This document shows positions 14,459-20,159 of a stretch of 20,159 bases of DNA, in pieces. Source of the DNA: Aliicoccus persicus_A (GTDB lineage Bacteria; Bacillota; Bacilli; Staphylococcales; Salinicoccaceae). The notes beneath the pieces are model-generated. The model was not told where the DNA came from, ran no database searches, and saw only the letters and a list, made by a program, of their open reading frames with translations. A program made the position numbers and the translations under genes. The stretch covers positions 1 to 20,159 of the forward strand of contig DYYI01000110.1 in the NCBI GenBank assembly GCA_020741755.1, in the 5' to 3' direction. Every line of letters begins with the position of its first letter. The stretch's first letter is position 1.

Positions 14459-15517
14459 ATGGCTGAAAATTTATTAGAGGTTAACAATCTGACGACATCA
14501 TTTAAAATTGGCGGCACTTATTTTGCAGCTGTTGATGATGTGTCTTTAACGATTGAACCGAATGAAGTGCTCGCGCTTGTAGGAGAGTCTGGTTCAGGTA
14601 AAAGTGCGACTGCTTTTAGCATCATGGGACTACATACGAAAGCAAGAATTGAGGGTGAAGTTAATTTCTTAGGTAAAGACTTAACGAAATTTGGCCCAAA
14701 TCAGTTTAATAAGATTCGTGGTGGAGAAATCGCAATGATTTTCCAGGACCCGATGACAGCATTAAACCCACTGATGCGCATTAAAGCACAAATTGTAGAA
14801 ACGTTGACAATTCACGGAAAAAAATCCAAGAATGAAAACGAAAAATATGCAGTGGAATTATTAGAGCGCGTTGGTATCGCTCGTGCAGAACAAGTGGCAG
14901 AAGCATATCCACATGAACTATCAGGTGGTATGAGACAGCGTGTGGTTATTGCAATAGCGATTGCAAATAGACCTAAGCTTTTGATCGCTGATGAACCAAC
15001 AACTGCACTAGATGTTACGATTCAAGCGCAAATATTAGATTTAATTCGCGAATTACAAGAAGACTTAGGTTCAGGTGTATTACTGATTACACACGACTTA
15101 GGCGTTGTTGCAGAGATGGCAGACAGAGTCGCAGTAATGTATGCAGGTGAAATTGTAGAAGTTGCGCCGGTAAGAGAAATTTTCAAAAACCCGAAACATC
15201 CATATACACGTTCATTGCTGACTTCTATTCCATCAGAAGAACAGCTAGGTGGAAAACTACACGTGATTCAAGGCGTCGTACCGGCATTGCATAAACTTGA
15301 TCGTACAATATGCCGTTTTTCTCCGCGTATTCCATGGATTGATGAGTCGGAGCACGAAGAGAATCCTGAGTTAAGAGAAGTGGAAGAAGGGCACTGGGTA
15401 AGATGTACGTGCTACAAAAACTTCTATCTTAAAGAAACAAATGCAGAAGATCTTGCAGAATTAGAGAATCAAGAACTAGAAAGAGACGCAGTTGGAGGTA
15501 ATGAAGATGAGCAATAA
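14459..15517 (+). CDS. oppD: Oligopeptide ABC importer, ATP-binding protein (OppD/AppD type)
   Basis: A 352-aa ATPase of the oligopeptide/dipeptide/nickel class. Walker A GESGSGKS is at 42-49, the Q-loop in MIFQDPMTALNP, the signature LSGGM at 154-158, Walker B LLIADEPT with Asp178, and the H-loop ITHDLGVV. The class-specific C-terminal domain follows (HPYTRSLL onward). In that domain, Cys285, Cys316 and Cys318 are seen. The usual CxFxPRC pattern reads CRFSPRIP, and the next usual cysteine is also absent, so a four-cysteine Fe-S site looks incomplete. The start at 14459 has AGGTG six bases upstream; earlier in-frame ATG and GTG codons overlap that site. It overlaps oppF by 11 bp. With OppF it drives peptide import. 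Confidence 0.92.
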   Translation: MAENLLEVNNLTTSFKIGGTYFAAVDDVSLTIEPNEVLALVGESGSGKSATAFSIMGLHTKARIEGEVNFLGKDLTKFGPNQFNKIRGGEIAMIFQDPMTALNPLMRIKAQIVETLTIHGKKSKNENEKYAVELLERVGIARAEQVAEAYPHELSGGMRQRVVIAIAIANRPKLLIADEPTTALDVTIQAQILDLIRELQEDLGSGVLLITHDLGVVAEMADRVAVMYAGEIVEVAPVREIFKNPKHPYTRSLLTSIPSEEQLGGKLHVIQGVVPALHKLDRTICRFSPRIPWIDESEHEENPELREVEEGHWVRCTCYKNFYLKETNAEDLAELENQELERDAVGGNEDEQ

Positions 15518-16442
15518 TATTTTAGAAATAAAAGATTTAAAAGTTCATTACCCAGTAAGAGGCGGATTTTTCAACACAATTAAAGACTACGTAAAAGCAG
15601 TTGATGGTGTTTCTATTAATGTTCCTGTTGGAACAACTTACGGCTTAGTCGGTGAATCCGGTTCAGGTAAAACAACAACTGGTAAAGCAGTCATGGGTCT
15701 TAACCACGTGACTGAAGGAACGATTATGTTCAATGGACATGAATTGACTGGTAAAGGTAAGAAAGTAGATAACCATAAAGACATTCAAATGATTTTCCAA
15801 GATCCATATTCATCATTAAACGTGCGTAAGCGTGTTTACGATATTATTACAGAACCGTTAAACAACTATGAATCAATGACGAAGGATGAACGTGTAAAAC
15901 GCGTACTTGAATTACTCCGAATCGTTGGTTTACCACCGAGTGCGATTTACAAATATCCACACGAATTCAGTGGTGGTCAACGTCAAAGAATCGGTGTTGC
16001 ACGTGCAATCGCATTGAGACCAAAATTAATTATCGCTGACGAGCCGGTGTCTGCACTGGATGTATCCGTGCAAGCGCAAGTGCTTAACTTTATGCAAGAA
16101 ATTCAAAAAGAGATGGACTTGACGATGCTGTTTATCGCACACGACTTAGGTGTTGTGCGTCATATGTGTTCGTATTTAGGTATTATGTATCGTGGACGTT
16201 TAGTAGAAGAAGGAACAGTTGATGACATTTTCAATAATCCTCAACACCTTTATACGAAGCGTTTAGTTGCAGCAATTCCAGATATAGATGTAGATTCTGT
16301 TGAAAAGAACTTGGTTCTTAGAACTCAGTTAAAAGAAGAGTATGAACAGAACTTCTCAGATTACCTAGATGATGAAGGGCGCGCGTTCCCTCTACAGCAA
16401 ATTTCAGACACGCATAGAGTTGCGTTACCGGTTAGGAGTTGA
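15507..16442 (+). CDS. oppF: Oligopeptide ABC importer, ATP-binding protein (OppF/AppF type)
   Basis: A 311-aa partner ATPase of OppD. Walker A GESGSGKT is at 49-56, the Q-loop in MIFQDPYSSLNVR, signature FSGGQRQRIGVARA, Walker B IIADEPVSALD, and H-loop IAHDLGVV. The C-terminal extension with NPQHLYTKRLVAAIP is the usual OppF ending. The ATG at 15507 is chosen because GGAGG lies eight bases before it; an ATG two codons earlier is only two bases from that site. It begins inside the end of oppD and ends six bases before oppB, so the four genes are one transcription unit. Confidence 0.93.
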   Translation: MSNNILEIKDLKVHYPVRGGFFNTIKDYVKAVDGVSINVPVGTTYGLVGESGSGKTTTGKAVMGLNHVTEGTIMFNGHELTGKGKKVDNHKDIQMIFQDPYSSLNVRKRVYDIITEPLNNYESMTKDERVKRVLELLRIVGLPPSAIYKYPHEFSGGQRQRIGVARAIALRPKLIIADEPVSALDVSVQAQVLNFMQEIQKEMDLTMLFIAHDLGVVRHMCSYLGIMYRGRLVEEGTVDDIFNNPQHLYTKRLVAAIPDIDVDSVEKNLVLRTQLKEEYEQNFSDYLDDEGRAFPLQQISDTHRVALPVRS

Positions 16443-16448
16443 TTATAG

Positions 16449-17414
16449 ATGATAAAATTTACTATTAGACGTTTACTCATCACATTTCCACAACTCATCT
16501 TGCTCAGTGTTCTCGTATTTATACTTGCATCACTCATGCCAGGGGATGCACTAAGTGGTTTAATTGACCCAGATATCCCACGTGAACAACTCGAGCTTAT
16601 GAGAGAGAGACTTGGTTTAAATAATCCATGGTATATTCAGTACAGAGACTGGATTTGGGCAATGGTTTCTGAAGGTGACTTCGGTCGTTCGATCTTCCAC
16701 CAGAGACCTGTTATGGATTTAATTGGCGATAGAATTTGGAATACGGTTTGGTTATCACTGATGACAGTGTTCTTTATCTATGCGATCGGTTTACCTTTAG
16801 GTTTAATCTCAGGTCGTTACAATGACACAATCACAGATAGCATCATCACAGGTTACACTTACCTTGGATTTGCTACACCAACATTCGTATTCGCATTAGT
16901 TTTACTTTACTTATTTGGTTTCGTTTGGCCAATCTTCCCGACGAGTGGTTCGGTACGTGCCGGCATACCTCCGGGATCATTAGATTATGTATTAAGTAAG
17001 ATCAATCACCTCGTCTTACCATCCTTATCCGTTGCGCTTATCGGGCTCGTCGGAACGGTACAGTACTTGCGAAGTGGCGTTATCGAAACAAAACAAAAAG
17101 ATTACGTTATTCTTGCTCGTTCAAAAGGTGTTAAAGAAGGTAAAATTTATAGTAGACATATTTTCAGAAACTCGATTATCCCAATTGCGGCATTCTTCGG
17201 TTATGAAATTACTGGTTTACTAGGCGGTTCAGTAATCATCGAGCAGATCTTTGGTTACCCAGGAATGGGTCGACTGTTCCTTGAATCAATTAGTACACGT
17301 GACTACAGTGTTGCGAATATCTTAATCTTATTCTATGGATTCTTAGCAATCATCGGGGCACTTTTATCGGATATTATCCTAAGTATAATCGACCCGCGTA
17401 TTCGCATTAAGTAA
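16449..17414 (+). CDS. oppB: Oligopeptide ABC importer, permease (OppB/AppB type)
   Basis: A 321-aa membrane protein with an N-terminal membrane segment, a large extracytoplasmic loop (about 30-95, including RERLGLNNPWYIQYRDW) and about five further segments. The loop block GDFGRSIFHQRPV and the cytoplasmic coupling loop VILARSKGVKEGKIYSRHIFRN, with YPGMGRLF afterwards, are the standard marks of the OppB/DppB family. It forms the peptide channel with OppC. TAGGAG precedes the ATG. Gene order D-F-B-C resembles the app/Opp4 arrangement rather than B-C-D-F. Confidence 0.93.
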   Translation: MIKFTIRRLLITFPQLILLSVLVFILASLMPGDALSGLIDPDIPREQLELMRERLGLNNPWYIQYRDWIWAMVSEGDFGRSIFHQRPVMDLIGDRIWNTVWLSLMTVFFIYAIGLPLGLISGRYNDTITDSIITGYTYLGFATPTFVFALVLLYLFGFVWPIFPTSGSVRAGIPPGSLDYVLSKINHLVLPSLSVALIGLVGTVQYLRSGVIETKQKDYVILARSKGVKEGKIYSRHIFRNSIIPIAAFFGYEITGLLGGSVIIEQIFGYPGMGRLFLESISTRDYSVANILILFYGFLAIIGALLSDIILSIIDPRIRIK

Positions 17415-17429
17415 AGGAGGGGCAATTTT

Positions 17430-18344
17430 ATGAGTACAGAAAATAATAATGTTTATGATAATGTTAACGTGGCAGACTTGCCAAAAAGTACGCCAGGTTG
17501 GAAAATAGTTGTCCAGGAAATCCTTGCGGATAAACTTGCACTGTTTTCATTGATTATCTTCACGCTGATTACATGTTATGTATTTGGATTAACACTATTC
17601 TTGAGTTTAAGAGATATCGTTACAGTAGATTTATTTGCAATTAACGTCGCGCCGAATGAAGAGTGGCGTTTAGGTACCGACTATGGTGGTCGTGACATTT
17701 TTGGTCAGTTAATCATCGGTACACGTAACTCACTTGCAATCGGAATTTTAGTTACTTTACTATCAGTTGGTTTTGGTATTGTTTACGGCGTAATCTGTGG
17801 ATACTTCGGTGGACAGATTGATAACGCGATGATGCGTTTCGTTGACTTCATGATCATTCTTCCATTCTTAATGATCGTTGTTGTTTTCGTAACAATCGTA
17901 CCAAGCTATGATATTTTTACATTCTCAGTTATGATGGCCGCCTTTTTATGGATGGGGACCGCACGTTTGATACGTTCCTTAGCCTTACAAGAGCGTGAAC
18001 TGGACTACATCAATGCCTCGCGCACGATGGGTTCCAGCCACTTTAAAATTATCTTTACGCAGTTGTTACCAAACTTAGTTGGTATCATCATCGTAAACGG
18101 AACGCTTAGTTTAGCAGCAAACATCGGTATCGAGGCCGGACTATCCTTCATCGGATTCGGTTTCCCTGAAGATTACCCTTCACTAGGTACACTGATGGCA
18201 TATGCGCAAAACACACAGACACTCCAACACCGCCCTTGGGTTTGGATGCCTGCAGCAATCTTGATTTTGATCCTGATGTTATGTGTACGTAACGTCGGTG
18301 AAGCACTCCGCCGTGCAGGGGATGCGCGTCAACGTCAAGGATAA
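17430..18344 (+). CDS. oppC: Oligopeptide ABC importer, permease (OppC/AppC type)
   Basis: A 304-aa membrane protein. The N-terminus is soluble, with an OppC_N-like segment (LADKLALFSLIIF, membrane segment about 35-55), then the loop LGTDYGGRDIFGQLIIGTRNSL and about five more membrane segments. The coupling loop reads YINASRTMGSSHFKIIFTQLLPN. EAGLSFIGFGFPEDYPSLGTLM is a block found in almost all OppC/DppC proteins. It has a strong AAAGGAGG site before the ATG. It is the last gene of the operon and is followed by a strong terminator; no OppA-type binding protein is found in the operon or beside it. Confidence 0.93.
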   Translation: MSTENNNVYDNVNVADLPKSTPGWKIVVQEILADKLALFSLIIFTLITCYVFGLTLFLSLRDIVTVDLFAINVAPNEEWRLGTDYGGRDIFGQLIIGTRNSLAIGILVTLLSVGFGIVYGVICGYFGGQIDNAMMRFVDFMIILPFLMIVVVFVTIVPSYDIFTFSVMMAAFLWMGTARLIRSLALQERELDYINASRTMGSSHFKIIFTQLLPNLVGIIIVNGTLSLAANIGIEAGLSFIGFGFPEDYPSLGTLMAYAQNTQTLQHRPWVWMPAAILILILMLCVRNVGEALRRAGDARQRQG

Positions 18345-18381
18345 TTGTTGTTGTGTAGTTTTTAGTAAAGTTGATAAAGAG

Positions 18382-18416
18382 CACCAACCCACAAGTGATG
18401 TGGGTTGGTGTTTTTT
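18382..18416 (+). terminator. Terminator of the opp operon
   Basis: Perfect 11-bp stem CACCAACCCAC / GTGGGTTGGTG with a 7-nt loop, followed by TTTTTTG. Confidence 0.93.
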
Positions 18417-18442
18417 GTTTGGTGTTTTTTTTGATTGTTATC

Positions 18443-18918
18443 GTAAACTTGTAAGTCGACAAGTTTACAGTATGCCCTCTCCCATAAAGTTATGAGTCGA
18501 CAAGTTTACAGTAGACCCTCTACCATAAATTTGTGAGAGGACAAGTTTACAGTGGACCCTGTACCATAAATTTGTGAGACGACAAGTTTACAGTGGACCC
18601 TGTACCATAAATTTGTGAGACGACAAGTTTACAGTAAGCCCTCTACCATAAAGTTGTGAGACGACTAGTTTACAGTAAGCCCTCTACCACAAAGTTGTGA
18701 GACGACAAGTTTACAGTAGGCCCTCTCCCGTAAAGTTGTGAGACGACAAGTTTACAGTGGACCCTCTCCCGTAAAGTTGTGAGACGACAAGTTTATAGTG
18801 GATCCTCTATCATAAAGTTGTGAGACGACAAGTTTACAGTGGACCCTCTACCACAAAGTTGTGAGACGACAAGTTTATATTGGACCGTCTGTCGTAAAGT
18901 TGTGACCCCTCAAGTTTA
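18443..18918. repeat. Tandem array of 12 dyad repeats, strict 41-bp period (array 3)
   Basis: The right arm ACAAGTTTAC recurs at 18459, 18500, 18541, 18582, 18623, 18664 and on to 18910 with no change in the 41-bp step. The first unit holds a perfect dyad: GTAAACTTGT, loop AAGTCG, ACAAGTTTAC. Later units keep the right arm while the left arm drifts to RTAAAGTTGT or ATAAATTTGT, still leaving a TTGT/ACAA core around GAGACG. The filler reads AGTRGACCCTCTACC with small variations. The last unit (18910) is degraded. The array lies between the opp terminator and the NERD gene. No open frame in it looks real. Confidence 0.9.
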
Positions 18919-18929
18919 TGAAAGATAAA

Positions 18930-18947
18930 AGATTTTATATAAAATCT
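18930..18947. promoter_or_regulatory. 18-bp perfect palindrome upstream of the NERD gene
   Basis: AGATTTTATATAAAATCT is a perfect inverted repeat 91 bp before the NERD start codon. It lies in a very AT-rich stretch (18919-19038) that otherwise holds only a small AGTTA/TAACT dyad at 18961-18976 and a possible TATAGT -10 at 18996 without a good -35. It could be an operator, but AT-rich palindromes also arise by chance. Confidence 0.35.
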
Positions 18948-19038
18948 ACCGATTTTTATAAGTTAAAAAAATAACTCATCTTTTACAGGCATATATATAG
19001 TGAGGACCTTTTTAAATTTATAAAAATAGGAGGAAAAT

Positions 19039-20016
19039 ATGATTTTAACAGAAAGAAAACCAAGTCAAGAATTACTGTACTACAGAGCGTTGAGTAAAAG
19101 GGTAGATTTGAGTAAAAACCAGCAACTAAAATTGAAAAGACTTGAAAGTGGCTATGAAGGTGAGTGCACTTACGATGAAGTTTACGAAAGTATAATCAGT
19201 CACTTACCTGTATTCCGCGATGTTTACTTAGAAATTGAGGGGAGTCATGTACAATGTGACGCACTAATTGTACATGATAATGGATATTTGCTACACGAGA
19301 TAAAAAACTATAATGGAGAATTTCACTATAACGGAAATCAATGGTTATTAAGAGGTAATGAGGTAAGTGAAGACCCGATCATTCAACTTGAGCGAACAAG
19401 GAAAAAATTTATCAAATTAAAATATTCAAACAATGTTCAGTTTAATATAGATGGTAAAGTTGTTTTCACTCACATAGATTTTTCGCTAGAACTAATTGAT
19501 ACACCTTCGACTGACAAGATCATTCTTAGAAACCAATTGAAACGTCATCTTTCAAGTTTAAAAGATTTGACCTACAATGATCAATCTCTTAATAGAGTTG
19601 AGCTAATTAAAAACAATATTGTTGCTAATCCATTTCATAATGAGAAAGCTAATTTCTCTGATTTAAAAAAAGGTGTTTACTGTCGTAATTGCTCTAGTTT
19701 TAATATACAAAAATCAAAATTCCATTTTCAATGTAAGAATTGTCTATCAAAGTACACGATTCATACAATAGTATTACAAGCAATAAGTGACCATAAGTCT
19801 TTATTCAATAATAGAGAATTTATTAAAAAAGAGATTTACGATATATTGAACGGTTCAATCAGCATGCAAACAATCTACAATGTTCTAAAAATTTATTGTA
19901 CAAAACAGGATAAAGGTCGTCATACAACTTATAGATTTAAGTACCATGACTTCGATGAAGCAGAAAAGTCAGTTCCAAAACAATTCAGATACAAAGATCA
20001 CGTTAAACTAGTTTAA
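19039..20016 (+). CDS. NERD domain protein with zinc ribbon
   Basis: A 325-aa protein. The N-terminal third is a nuclease-related (NERD) domain: GYEGE at 38-42, YLEIEGSHVQCD with Asp74, then LLHEIKN with Glu87 and Lys89, which together form a restriction-endonuclease-like D...ExK site. After a region of unknown fold, two CxxC pairs (Cys215/218 and Cys232/235) form a likely zinc ribbon. The tail (about 255-300) looks helical and could bind DNA. The biological role is unknown; the fold suggests action on DNA or RNA. A strong AGGAGG site precedes the ATG. The gene is clearly more AT-rich than the rest of the window, and its start follows array 3, which suggests later acquisition. It appears to be a single-gene unit. 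Confidence 0.82.
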   Translation: MILTERKPSQELLYYRALSKRVDLSKNQQLKLKRLESGYEGECTYDEVYESIISHLPVFRDVYLEIEGSHVQCDALIVHDNGYLLHEIKNYNGEFHYNGNQWLLRGNEVSEDPIIQLERTRKKFIKLKYSNNVQFNIDGKVVFTHIDFSLELIDTPSTDKIILRNQLKRHLSSLKDLTYNDQSLNRVELIKNNIVANPFHNEKANFSDLKKGVYCRNCSSFNIQKSKFHFQCKNCLSKYTIHTIVLQAISDHKSLFNNREFIKKEIYDILNGSISMQTIYNVLKIYCTKQDKGRHTTYRFKYHDFDEAEKSVPKQFRYKDHVKLV

Positions 20017-20082
20017 ATGCTCAAAGGAAAAAGAAGTGACACCTAAGGGTAGAAATGCAACTCAGAATTAATCTAAGAATTA

Positions 20083-20157
20083 TTAATTACTGTAATCATT
20101 TCTTTTAAAATAACTAAAATTAATTTCTCCATCCTCACTAATAATCTGAAAATTCAC
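20083..20157 (-). CDS. Possible C-terminal end of a minus-strand gene
   Basis: An open frame enters from the right edge and ends in TAA at 20083-20085. The last residues read VNFQIISEDGEINFSYFKRNDYSN, preceded by whatever lies outside. The composition looks protein-like, but 24 residues are too few for a family call, and no clear terminator follows. It would be convergent with the NERD gene. Confidence 0.3.
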   Translation of the reverse strand: MNFQIISEDGEINFSYFKRNDYSN

Positions 20158-20159
20158 AC

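Noticed and set aside
18148..18495. Open frames across the end of oppC and the opp terminator
   Set aside because: They cross a strong terminator or repeat units and have no ribosome site or recognisable domain.

Overview
The window looks like a chromosome segment of a low-GC Gram-positive coccus of the Staphylococcaceae, most likely a halotolerant relative such as Jeotgalicoccus or Salinicoccus rather than Staphylococcus itself. This is inferred from gene content: a CoA-disulfide reductase with Cys43, a SufT/MIP18-like Fe-S factor close to a CtsR-controlled clpB, a DUF2929 gene next to opp genes, purine-rich ribosome sites and SigA-type promoters. A complete ectoine/hydroxyectoine-type ABC importer suggests life at raised salinity. 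Genus and species cannot be fixed from this sequence alone.

Layout: (1) 1-205, the tail of a RimJ/RimL-type acetyltransferase. (2) 220-443, a 41-bp tandem repeat array. (3) 501-3564, a minus-strand operon: HAD phosphatase, then DegV fatty-acid-binding protein, then CoA-disulfide reductase. (4) 3658-3966, the SufT-like factor, which shares a bidirectional terminator with uppP (minus strand). (5) 4997-7588, clpB behind a perfect CtsR operator. (6) 7670-8468, about 16 tandem hairpin units of about 51 bp. (7) 8549-12220, the minus-strand operon ehuB-ehuC-ehuD-ehuA. (8) glpK and a small DUF2929 membrane protein, both on the minus strand. (9) 14210-18344, an oligopeptide importer operon in the order D-F-B-C, with a perfect CcpA site over a candidate promoter and no substrate-binding protein. 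(10) 18443-18918, a second 41-bp array of 12 units. (11) 19039-20016, an AT-rich NERD-domain gene, then a possible fragment of a minus-strand gene at the right edge.

How the genes work together: most of the window is membrane transport and envelope or stress housekeeping. It covers compatible-solute uptake (Ehu), peptide uptake (Opp), glycerol use (GlpK), lipid-carrier recycling (UppP), thiol redox (CoA-disulfide reductase), Fe-S assembly (SufT-like) and protein disaggregation (ClpB).

The least explained structures are the three intergenic arrays. Each is a tandem series of short dyads with its own sequence but a nearly fixed period (41, 51 and 41 bp). Two lie exactly between convergent genes. 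In the large array the two arms of the hairpin change together from unit to unit, which suggests the fold matters more than the sequence. Other points of note are a GlpK without the histidine used for HPr phosphorylation, a very acidic lipoprotein EhuB, an OppD that seems to lack two of the usual C-terminal cysteines, and a sharp base-composition shift at the NERD gene.
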